DNA of 64,000 nt from Chamaecyparis obtusa (taxonomy: Eukaryota > Streptophyta > Pinopsida > Cupressales > Cupressaceae), in contig BSBK01008409.1 of the NCBI GenBank assembly GCA_027943335.1, positions 558,001 to 622,000 of the forward strand, given 5' to 3'. Below are positions 49,901-59,759 of the stretch, piece after piece. A model generated the notes under the pieces. The model saw nothing but the letters and a program-made list of their open reading frames with translations, was not told the origin of the DNA and searched no databases. The first letter of the stretch is position 1. Every line of letters starts with the position of its first letter. A program made the position numbers and the translations under genes.

Positions 49901-50393
49901 ATGGAAATCAAAGGAATAATGTCTTCATGTTAAGTATGCCATAGAATATGAAGAGCATAACAAGAGAATGACAGTAATTGCTAGTAGTGAAAATCCAATC
50001 AAGGCTAGGTTTAAACATGCAGCCAATGAAGCAAACCTGGCCAAAAACCGTTCAGATGAGTGTTGTTTTTCATATTCTGTCGAGAGGGCATCCTATGAGA
50101 GACTTCTCAAAATATGGTAATTTATTATCCTTTTTGAGAGTTCTTCACTATCCTATGTCACATTGGTCGACAAACGTTGGATAGGAAATGGCAAACTATC
50201 TTTCTGAGGTGGAAATACAAAATTTATAGGAGAAAGTAAAATAGTCCAGATTCATTTCATTATCCATAGATGAAGTTACTACACTAGATAACACTGCTTG
50301 GGTCTGTATGCATGTGTATACAATAAAAGAACATATCTTCCAAGCTCATCTACTTTGTGTTCATAAAATGAGGGGCGATTCAACAACATAAAA
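49901..50393 (+). pseudogene. hAT-like transposase relic, middle segment
   Basis: Continues the host gene between the two inserts, in two frames. It carries VFHILSRGHPMRDF (about 50068), LLSFLRVLHYPMSHWS, EMANYLSEVEIQNL and SRFISLSIDEVTTLDNTAW (about 50245-50300). The last motif corresponds to the first catalytic Asp region (S-x-DE-x-T) of ZNF862-like hAT proteins. It ends at target site TAAAA (50389-50393) of element E2. Confidence 0.8.
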
Positions 50394-51424
50394 TGTTAGA
50401 AATAGGGAATACTGAGAGGGGGGGGGGGGTGAATCAATATTCTACAAACTTTTACTTTTTCCCAATTATGGATATAACAGATTATCTTTACACATGCATA
50501 ACATAAGAAGCTAAACAACATGCATAGCAATAAAACTAAAGAACTCATAACACATTATTTGTTCTCAAGGAAACCCTGGCCAAGGGAAAACCCCGATGGG
50601 GATGGTACCCACAAAGATCCACTAATCAAAAGTATCATGTTAAGGATGTTGACCCTATTAGGATTCTATTACAAGCATATAGTGTATTAGTCCTGATTAA
50701 GGGACTATAGGCCTTGTTAGAAGCCTCAACCCTATTAGGAGTTGGCAGTACAAAATATGATTACCAGATGAGCCCATTTCCTAAACAAGTAATGTACAAT
50801 ATACACTGATTACAAAAGAAGGTTAAGGTACATAACCTTATACTTCTTGCATCAATATCTCTTTGCTGCTCTTTCACTATCGCTATTACATATGCATCAT
50901 ATATTTCGCATCATATCACTACTTCATTACATTTCATTACTTCACTACAATTCATTACTTCTTTCCTTCTTACAATTACAATTACATTGATACAAATAAA
51001 TTTATCCAAGGGTTAACATCTAGGATGTCATCCCTTTATATTTTTAAGTCATTATTTTGATAAAAAAATAATCCCTTAACTCTTTACCAATTTTGTCTTC
51101 ATATTCTATCTTGTCGGCTTGGCACTGTCTTCGATAAAACTGTCATAACTTCTTTCGTACATGCCTTTTTGACTTGCGCTTTGAGATGGGTGTTCAATAG
51201 TCATCATAGATTCTATGTTCAAGTGCACTAGCACTAAACTTACTCCAATCAACATTGCAAACAAAAACTATGTCTAGGTACACTGGTGAAAATATAGTCT
51301 CATACTTAGACAATTTCGCATTGTGCTCTTTCATACTTGCTCTCTAACCTGTGCGATCTTCATGTGGATCATATGTTTCCATAATGACAACATCTATGTA
51401 ACCAACTCAGCCAAATTTCCAACA
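50394..51424 (-). mobile_element. Left (3') LTR of E2
   Basis: Starts TGTTAGAAATAGGGAATACT with a poly-G run (about 50418-50429) before TGAATCAATATTC, and ends AAATTTCCAACA. Words such as CCTTGTTAGAAGCC and CCCTATTAGGAGT (50690-50740) parallel those in the E1 LTR. From about 50880 to 51000 there are TTCATTACTTCA-type short repeats. Confidence 0.94.
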
Positions 51425-51638
51425 ATCTCCCCCTTTGTCATTGGTGGCAACATATGAGAAAATTGGCTAAGTGTACAACTTCAAAATCTCAAAATTGTGG
51501 TCATAGTATAAAATATATACTATCCTTATAACTCCTCAAAAAATATTATCTCTAATACTCCCCCTAAGAGTATCAATCCTTATCATATACTATCGATTTT
51601 CTGCTATATATCTCTCCCCCTTTGACAACAATGACAAA
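51425..51638 (-). promoter_or_regulatory. Triplicated polypurine tracts of E2
   Basis: CTCCCCCT occurs at the LTR edge (51427), again near 51560 (followed by AAGAG) and near 51614 (followed by TTGACAACAATGACAAA). The first and third share the longer context TTGTCATTG/GTTGTCAAAGGGGGAGA on the sense strand. Only the LTR-adjacent copy is positioned to prime plus-strand synthesis in the ordinary way. Confidence 0.75.
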
Positions 51639-51692
51639 ATAAAGGTAAGGAGGGTTACAAAACTATATCACAAAAGATTATAACTCAATTCA

Positions 51693-54600
51693 TTATTGCA
51701 AAGCCAGTAGGTTTGCAACACAATCTACAAAATCAATCTTCATAGCTTCTAACTCCTTTTCCCATGATCTCTTAATGGAATCTGCCACACTGAGTAGTGC
51801 ACTCAAACCATGAGATGCTATTTCACATGCTTGGAGGTTCTCAAAGTTAAACTTCTGAAAATATATCTTAGCTAAAATACATTCTTCCAACTGCTCTTCA
51901 ATAATACTTAACTTCATAGAAGTGTGCTCTCTCAAAAGAGTGAATCTTTTCATTTTTTTGTCTCTCTCATCTTGCACAACTCTGATTTCATCATATAGCT
52001 TCCGAATTTTCTTCTCAACATCAAATACCTTCACATTGGAGCTAGAAAGAAGGTTAGTTTTATTCTGAATTTTTGCTTCCTTCATCTTCATCTTCTGATC
52101 TTCTTCTGCTATCAAGGTCTCTAATTTTGTACACTATATGTACAAGGATTTTCCTATTTCCAAATTCTTCCTCAAGTCCTTGATACAAATATCAAGATTG
52201 TTGATATCATCCCTGATATTCTGGCTAATGTTCAAAAGCATTCTGGCCTCATAGGCTGCTTGTGCTTTCACTTTTGCAATATCAGATAGATTTGTGAATT
52301 CATTGTCAAAAGTGCTCATTACCTTCTTTTCTTTCTCCAGAGGGTTTGCTTCTGCAATTTATGTAGTTACAATGCTTTGTAACTTCTCAGTAAGTTCCAT
52401 AAAACATCCTTCAAGACTTTTTACTTTCTTGTTCTTGCCAATGATTTTGTTCAAGAATGTGATCAATTCCAACTGATCATCATCATCTACTTCCTTTCCC
52501 AAATGCTCAATCATAGATCCAATCTTATTCTTCTTTCTAGTCTCAAGAGTAAGACTGATATCTTCTTTGGTGGGAATGGGTACTTGTTTCTCTATCACTA
52601 AGGGTTCTGCAACTGTTGTCTCTGTTGTCTCTTCTCCTTTTGTAGTTTCCTGTTCTTCAAAGGCCAAATTGTCAACAATGTTCTCCAAATTCTTGAATAC
52701 ATTATCATCAGTATCCAAGGTGATCTTTGTTCCTTCTACATTCATGGTTTCATCTTCAATATTAATGGCTGGAGGAGATGGAATGTCCTCTTGTTCTGTT
52801 TCACCTACTTACTCTGCTACAACTGATGGTTCTCCAACATTTTATGTCAACCTTGATTATTGCTTTCTCTGTTTCTAAGTTAACTTCTTCATATTTGCCT
52901 CCCATAATCTGAATGGTTCTCCTTTTGGTTCTCAGATGGGTGCTTAAGGCTTTCATGATCTGACCAAAATGTGTTTCATCTCTTACTACACAAATCTTCC
53001 TTACAAGCTTTTCTGTAATAGCTATGTCCTCCTCTGATGCTCTCTTCTTCCTATTCACAAGTTTATTGTACAAATCATCAGGTATCTGACCTTGAATTGT
53101 ATCAAACTTCTTATTAGCCAAAATCATATGCTTTACCACTACATTTTCCAGATTTAGTCTCTCTGCATAATCATAAAGTTCATAATACTTATTCATTCTT
53201 GTAAAGTCTACATTCTCAATGATCTACTCATTAAGCTTCTCAACTTTAGGTTTCCAAGCTTTCTTCTTAATAGAAGTGTCATCATCTTTTATTTCTACAA
53301 TTTTTCTTGGAACTGGTTGCACTAAAGTTTTTTGTCTCTTTCCTGGTCCAGTAGCACTTTCCTTTACTCTTTTGCTAGGTGTGGAGGAAGTGGATATCTT
53401 TGCTTCTTGATCCTTCTTAATTTCTTCCACTTTCACCTTCACTTGTGTTACTTCTTGTTGTGCTGCAATTGATGATAAAGGTGGAACAGACAAAACTTCT
53501 TTTTTTCCAATATCTCTGATTGCTGTTGTTGTTTTCTTTGCTACCAAAAACTCATTCTTTGTCATCCCTGTATCTTTTAGAATTTTCTTTATAGTACTCT
53601 CAACTCTCTTCTTAGACTATTTCTCTTCAAGTAAGGTCTTTATGGAGTTGAAGTTCTCCTCAAAGGTTCCAAACCTGTTACACTGAGTGTCCAATTTACA
53701 GTTAAGTAACTTGCTAACATACTCTTTTGTCTCTACCTCAGATATCTCATAGCCAAGAGGGTCTATGAACTTTGTTCTAGGTTCTATTGCTTCAATATAG
53801 GTAAAGTCAGTATCAACCATGAAACATATGTCATTTTTATACTTCTCCACAAGAGACTTTGGGATCCTTGATCTACTAGATACAATATTCTAAAATGTCT
53901 TGATTACCAGTACTGCACTCTCATTTACTTTGTCAATAACATGTCTTCTGTACACTAGGTTAATCGTTTCCATTGTATTTAGGCCATCATTCCTAATTTC
54001 CAATGGTGTAAGGAAATCTTCTCAATAGATGAAAAAACATATAGGTGATTAAGGAAGAGAACCTAAACTATGTATACTTAGTTTTATTAATCTTCTCTAG
54101 ATTCTCAAACAGTTGAATTCTCAGAATCTCATACATATCAACTTGTACCTTGTCAACACACATTAGATAAGTTGCATGTATCATTCCAGCTACCATGTCA
54201 TCCTCTCTTGAGTTTGCACAAAACTTAGTGGTTAGGATCTTGCATAAGTATCTCACATCATCTTGTTTGATCTTACTAATCACAATTCCTCTACCATTAT
54301 AGGATGAATTTGTGTTGTCAATAACTGTTTTCCTCATGTTTTTCTCATTTAAAGGAATAGCTCCAGTTTTAGATAATCTAGTGACTTCATGAATCAAATT
54401 AGCTATGATATCTTTCACTCTATCTTCTAACCAAAATTTCCCATTGTGAATTCTGCTTAAGATAATCTTAGTACATTCTTCATTGTCAAATTCATATTGT
54501 AATGCATATTTAACAATTTCATTATCTTTCAAATGTTCAAATCCTTGTTTCAATGTCATGTCCTGATTGTAAATCTTTTGATATTCATTGGTGAAATCAC

Positions 54601-55114
54601 TATCACTGATAGTCTCTAGTTTGCATCCAAGATAACTTCTGACATTCTCTAGGTGTAAGACTTCATCTGGTACGGATGATAAAGCTAACCTAGGATCATC
54701 TTCCAGGGGTTCTACTGGTTCCCTTTTCAACTTAGGTCTATTCTTATCTCTAACATTGTGAATTAAAGAAACATCTATGATTTCTTCTAATTCCTTCACT
54801 GATTAAAGATTTGTCAAGTAAAATACCTTGATTTCATGATTTTAGGGCTTACGTAGATTCGACACAAAATTCTTCTCCAAATCCTTGCAAAATGCTTCCA
54901 ATAACTGCTCTTTGATCTCCTTATCACTTGAATTCACTTTGATGATCAAATAATACCAATCATGATGTTTCATTAATTCAATCTCACTTAGATCTGACAT
55001 TGCATTCAATTCTTTTGCCGCTTCTTTCCAAAAAGTTGTTTCTACTAACCTGCAAAACTTAAAACTTCTTGGGATCTCGCAAAACACAATATTTTTCTTT
55101 GTACTCTTAACCAT
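51693..55114 (-). pseudogene. E2 ORF-B: long unknown protein, two frameshifts
   Basis: About 1,140 codons from ATG 55114 (MVKSTKKNIVFCEIPRSF) to 51693. The first frame (55114-54068) has VLHLENVRSYLGCKLE, EIVKYALQYEF and DDVRYLCKILTTKFC. The second (53850-52801) has a Lys/Pro/Ser-rich linker, then VVKHMILANKKFDTIQGQIPDD and LRTKRRTIQIMGGKYEE. The third (52745-51693) is acidic then coiled coil. Shifts lie near 53860-54060 and 52750-52800, with scattered stops. Blocks align with E1 ORF-B by eye. No enzyme motif is visible. It might be a structural or envelope-position protein, but no membrane segment supports the latter. Confidence 0.75.
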
Positions 55115-55318
55115 AGCATTAGAACATCATATAATACTTTTCATTAACTGTGCAAGACTCAGTTCATCATATATCTACTTCTACACTAATCTAAGTTCCT
55201 ATTCTACTACAATTTTCATAAATTTAAGTACTTTGAGATGGGTCAGGTAAAGATTAATTCTTACCTTTTGATACTTCACCTTCCTGATTACCTTCAATGT
55301 TGAATATGTCTCCTTGAT

Positions 55319-56494
55319 CTATGCTTTTGATTGACTACAGCATCCTTTTTGACTATTACTTGCATCTTCATTTCTTCTTGCATGATTTCTGGGATTAGGA
55401 TTAGGATGAAAAAATCTATTGTTCATTCTGCAAAACTTTGTTGTATGTCCAATCTTGTTGCATATCTGACAAAAAATTCCATTGTTTCCATATCTTGGTC
55501 CAGGCTGATTGATTTGTGATCTGCAGTTTCTAGCAATGTGTCCAACCTTGTTGCATCTATAACATATTACTCCATTTCTTCTGTTCATATCTTCAATAGG
55601 TTTCTTATCTACATTGTTAGTATTCCTAAACATTCTACTACCATCATTATTCTCAATAAATTTAGGTTTCCTACAGTCAATAGCTCTATGTCCAAAACCA
55701 TGAGAATTATAACAATAACCATTAAGAGGTTTAAATTGCTTACCTGTGCAATCTCTCTTCATATGACTAATAGTATTACAAGAAAAACATCTACCTTTGA
55801 ATTCTCTTTGCATACCTTTGGGGGATTCCTCTTGCTTAGGTGCTTCTTCTTCTTCTTTAGGTGTATCTTCAAATTTTTTGATCTCATCAGACTTCTTCTC
55901 ATCTATGCTTTCAGATATTTTCAGATTTGGTTCCTTGCTTTCATCATTTTCTTTAAAAGTGTTGAATCCAAGACTAGTCTTATCATAGAATTGTTTTTGA
56001 TAAGATATTTGTTCATCAATCTTCTCACTAGTTGAATATAGCCTTTCGAGTTGTTGTTTGGATTGAGTCAATTCACCTTTCACAATCTTATTGTATTTCT
56101 CAAGTTCATCATACTGCAAATTCACTTTCTCAAGTTCAGATGTTACTTTACAAAGTTTAGATTTTAGTCCTTCATTTTCAGTCTTTAGACTTTCATTCTC
56201 AGATTTTAGATTTGCTTCATTCTTGCCATTTCCATCTTTCAAACTAAGCTTCAAATTTGCTATCTTCAGTTCATGTTTAAGGATCTCATTTGCTTTTTCT
56301 AAATTGTCATCACAATCTTCAATAAAAACTTCAGATTCCTTTTCAGATCTCAGATCTTCCAACTTGTTTTTTAGTTTCTCAATGAGGCTCTTTGCATCAT
56401 CATATTTTCTTTTCAAAGTGTCTTTTTCAATAGTAAGCAAGTCAATCTGTTCAAGAGATTCTTCAAGATTCTTTTGTAGTTGATCCATATCCAT
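55319..56494 (-). CDS. E2 ORF-A: intact coiled coil plus zinc-knuckle protein (Gag-like)
   Basis: An uninterrupted 391-residue frame. I start at the Met at 56494 (MDMDQLQKN), 58 bp inside the primer site; the open frame upstream runs through the primer site and LTR and is not credible protein. Residues 1-165 are a long coiled coil; 185-230 are acidic. Four CCHC-type knuckles follow: C236-C239-H244-C249, C261-S264-H269-C274 (Ser replaces the second Cys), C311-C314-H319-C324 and C342-C345-H350-C355. The tail is basic and Asn/Pro-rich. Knuckles suggest RNA binding. Unlike ordinary Copia Gag, no UBN2 domain is visible and no protease follows. It is the only long uninterrupted protein of recognisable type in the window. 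Confidence 0.85.
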   Translation of the reverse strand: MDMDQLQKNLEESLEQIDLLTIEKDTLKRKYDDAKSLIEKLKNKLEDLRSEKESEVFIEDCDDNLEKANEILKHELKIANLKLSLKDGNGKNEANLKSENESLKTENEGLKSKLCKVTSELEKVNLQYDELEKYNKIVKGELTQSKQQLERLYSTSEKIDEQISYQKQFYDKTSLGFNTFKENDESKEPNLKISESIDEKKSDEIKKFEDTPKEEEEAPKQEESPKGMQREFKGRCFSCNTISHMKRDCTGKQFKPLNGYCYNSHGFGHRAIDCRKPKFIENNDGSRMFRNTNNVDKKPIEDMNRRNGVICYRCNKVGHIARNCRSQINQPGPRYGNNGIFCQICNKIGHTTKFCRMNNRFFHPNPNPRNHARRNEDASNSQKGCCSQSKA

Positions 56495-56551
56495 AGAGAT
56501 CTTACTCAAGCTACTAGGCTTTCCTTGAATGATTCTTTTTCGAGTAACTAA

Positions 56552-57596
56552 GCTCTGATACCAATTGTTAGAAATAGGGAATACTGAGAGGGGGGGGGGG
56601 GTGTGAATCAGTATTCTACAAACTTTTACTTTTGCCCAATTATGGATGTAACAGACTATCTTTACACATGCATAACATAAGAAGCTAAACAACATGCATA
56701 GCAATAAAACTAAAGAACTCAAACACATTATTTGTTCTTGAGGAAACCCCGGCCAAGGGAAAACCCCGGCGGGGATGGTACCCACAAAGATCCACTAATC
56801 AAAAGTATCATGTTAAGGATGTTGACCCTGTTAGGAGTCTATTACAAGCATATAGTGTATCAGTCCTGATTAAGGGACTATAGGCCTTGTTAGAAGCCTC
56901 AACCTTGTTAGGAGTTGGCAGTACAAAATGTGATTACCAGATGAGCCCACTGCCCAAACAAGTAATGTACAATATAAACTGATTACAAAAGAAGGTTAAG
57001 GTACATAACCTTATACTACTTGCATCAATATCTGTTCACTACTCTTTCACTATCGCTATTACATATGCATCATATATTTCACATCATATCACTGCTTCAT
57101 TACATTTCATTACTTCACTACAATTCATTACTTCTTTCCTTCTTACAATTACAATTACATTTATACAAATAACTTTATCCAAGGGTTAAAATATAGGATG
57201 TTGTCCCTTTATATTGTTAAATCATTATTTTGATAAACAAAATAATCCCTTAACTCTTTACCAATTATGTCTTCATATTCTGTCCTGTTGGCTTGACATT
57301 ATCTTCGGTAAAACTGTCATAACTTCTTCCGTACATGCCATACTGACTTGTGCTCTGAGATGGGTGTTCAATACTCATCATAGAGTCTATATTCAAGTGT
57401 GCAAGCATTGAACTTAGTCCAATCAACATCACAAACAAAAACTATGTCCAAGTACACTAGTGAAAATACTATATCAGACTTAGACAATTTCACATTGCAC
57501 TCTATCATACTTGCTCTTTGACCTGTGCGATATTCATGTGGATCATGTTTCCATAATGACAACATCTATGTAACCAACTTAGCCAAATTGCCAATA
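56552..57596 (-). mobile_element. Primer site and right (5') LTR of E2
   Basis: GCTCTGATACCA (56552-56563) and the spacer AT precede TGTTAGAAATAGGG at 56566. The LTR ends ATTGCCAATA at 57596, where the partner has CCAACA. The poly-G run here is followed by TGTGAATCAG rather than TGAATCAA. Confidence 0.94.
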
Positions 57597-57601
57597 TAAA
57601 A

Positions 57602-59253
57602 CTTATATTTTTAAGTGAAGAATGCTTTGAATGAAGTTGCTGGTATGGATGATTTGATAATTGGCAAGAAGTTAGTGTGTGTTGGAGTTGATGGAGCTAC
57701 AGTAATGCAAGGCCAAAGGAATGGTCTTTGTGCAAGATTACAAACTAGTATTTCACCTTACATTCTTGGCATACATTGGATGACCCATCGAATGAATTTA
57801 GCATATAAAATTGTAAGCGATTTTCCTATAGTGTCAAAAGTTGAAGATCTAGTTTGCGACATATACTCTTACTTCTGCAGAAGTCCTAAATGTTTTGCAC
57901 AATTTAAGATTTTTTCAGAGTGAGTAACACCAAGAAACAAGCTTCTCAAGGATGTTGATACCAGATGGATCTCTTTGCATGGACCAGTAGAAAGAGTTCT
58001 AACAGAATATCAATCCTTGATCAGACTAATATATGAGCAATGCCTCATGGTAGACAAAGCTCTTGATTTGTTACATAAGTTAAGTGATATAGAGACTCTA
58101 TTAACTTTAGCCAGTCTTCTCCCCATGCTGGATTTAATGAACAAACTTGGTAAGAAAGCCCAAGATATAACTATGTATATCCATGAGTATAGTAGTTTAC
58201 GTAAAATGATATGTGTTGCCCTAGATAATTTGTACTCAAATATGACAACACTTCAAAGCCCAAATTTTTTCAGGTGGAAAATAATTACAGATTTGAATCA
58301 TACTGAGAATGTTTTACAATTCAATGCGAAAAATGATTTATGTGTGTTTGTGAAAGGATATGAAATACCAAATGCACCAATCTAAGACGGGAAAGTGAGG
58401 TAGACTACTTCCAGTAAAAAGGGCTGATTTTGACATGATTGTTAAATCTGTTAATGATAATTTGAAGTCAATTTCCTACGTTCAAGTGAGATTTTTAAAA
58501 GATTCCCTCGAGAAGAAATTATTGAAGTCCTGGGTTGTGTGTTTCCTCATTTTCAGAAAAAACGTCGGAGATAAACAAACTGATGTACATATATTTCATA
58601 AAAAAATTGATGCATTGATTAGAGATTTTTCAAAACATGTGGATTGTAATGGACAACCAATTGAAGGAATTTTAGATTCAGCTAATCTTAAAAAACAATG
58701 TAGATAATTTGCATCATGTATGAAATTGCAATTAAAAAAATTGGAGAATCCATTTGAACCTGGTGCAATAATCAGGCTTTGGAAAAGGATAGAGCAGAGT
58801 GAAGTATTGCATGATTCAATATCATAATATTTCAAACTTGTTGATTTATGTCAAACAATGATATTGGGGTTGGTGGAAGATGAAAGAGTTTTCAGTGCAT
58901 TGGGGTTTTTGAAATCAAAGATCAGAAACAAACTAGACAGAAATTTGGAAACTTGCATGAGGTTGTTTGTAACTCAGTACAATGTTAGAGACTTTCCTTA
59001 TGATAGGGCATTGGCAATTTGGAATTCAATGCATGAAAGACGAGGGCTTTTGAACACTTCAAAACCTGGTGGTGCTACTACTAGTTCTGAGACAAACGAT
59101 GGATCTTGGTCCCATACTCAAAATGAAGATGAAGAATTTTTTGATTTTGAATACCCAACTTAGAATGAAGAAGAAGCTCTTGCTACTAGTCAATTTTAGG
59201 AGCTAGATTCCATGTGGAATATAGAAGCGGCAAACTACTCATTGAGTGAGTGA
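57602..59253 (+). pseudogene. hAT-like transposase relic, C-terminal segment
   Basis: Resumes the host gene after E2. VGVDGATVMQGQRNGL and GIHWMTHRMNLAYKIVSDF (57680-57830) give the second Asp region and the H-x(4)-N-L-A motif of ZNF862-like hAT proteins. DTRWISLHGPVERVL (about 57958-58000) follows. The C-terminal hAT dimerisation region reads EDERVFSALGFLKSKIRNKL ... NLETCMRLF (58870-58965). Stops at 59161 and about 59200 lie where Gln is expected; the natural end is TGA at 59251. At least two frameshifts occur (about 57923 and 58385-58435). Terminal inverted repeats and 8-bp duplication were not found. Confidence 0.88.
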
Positions 59254-59759
59254 AGTGATTTAGAATTAGCATTCAATTAATAGGTATTTATACACTGTAT
59301 ACTTATTACTGTACTTGTTGGACTTGAATATTAATAATTTGACTCATATTACAAGTAATAAGAATTGTTCATGATTTTTGTAATGTAGAATGTTCATGAA
59401 ATTTGAAGTATAATCATATAATAATATGACATTATACTTTCAATTTTAAACAAATTGCAACTGCGATCTTGACTTGATCTCTTTACAAAAATACACAGGC
59501 ACATAAAATTACAAAATATCCTTGTATTAACTTCCTTAAAATTTATACATCAAATTCAATGATCATAGTACCAGACTCAGAGACTTCTATCAAAAAATTA
59601 CAAAATATCCTTGTATAATTGTATTAACTTCCTTGAAATTTATACATCAATGTCAATGACAATGATCAATGATCATAGTACCAGAGACTTCTATCAGAAA
59701 ATAAAAACTAACATTGGAAAACAAGTTTGGAAATAGTTATAAGAGCGACATCTAGCAGC
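59254..59759. other. 3' flank of hAT relic and a roughly 90-100-bp tandem duplication
   Basis: AT-rich sequence without a gene. Two adjacent copies (59506-59592 and 59595-59697) share AAATTACAAAATATCCTTGTAT, AACTTCCTT(A/G)AAATTTATACATCAA and GATCATAGTACCAGA...GACTTCTATCA. The second copy carries small insertions. Confidence 0.7.

Larger units (their letters stand above)
50394..57596 (-). mobile_element. Element E2: two-ORF non-autonomous LTR element
   Basis: A 7,203-bp element with two LTRs of equal length (50394-51424 and 56566-57596, 1,031 bp each) and a perfect duplication TAAAA (50389-50393, 57597-57601). Minus-strand order: LTR, initiator-Met primer site, ORF-A, ORF-B, three polypurine tracts, LTR. 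It has the architecture of E1 and is homologous to it in both ORFs, but is longer in ORF-B. No pol motif was found. LTRs differ at roughly 20 positions in the first 550 by eye. The right LTR's terminal CA has become TA. Confidence 0.94.

Noticed and set aside
51693..55114. ORF-B of E2 as an envelope-like gene
   Set aside because: No signal peptide or transmembrane segment was visible, and no pol precedes it as in Sireviruses with an env-like gene.
52567..56483. Plus-strand Ser/Phe-rich frames opposite E2 (for example 52567-52878 and 56091-56483)
   Set aside because: They are complements of Glu/Lys-rich coiled-coil coding on the minus strand. The real frame is shown by the zinc knuckles.
56495..56785. 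Upstream 97-codon extension of E2 ORF-A with a hydrophobic segment
   Set aside because: It crosses the primer binding site and the LTR, so it is not a credible protein or signal peptide.
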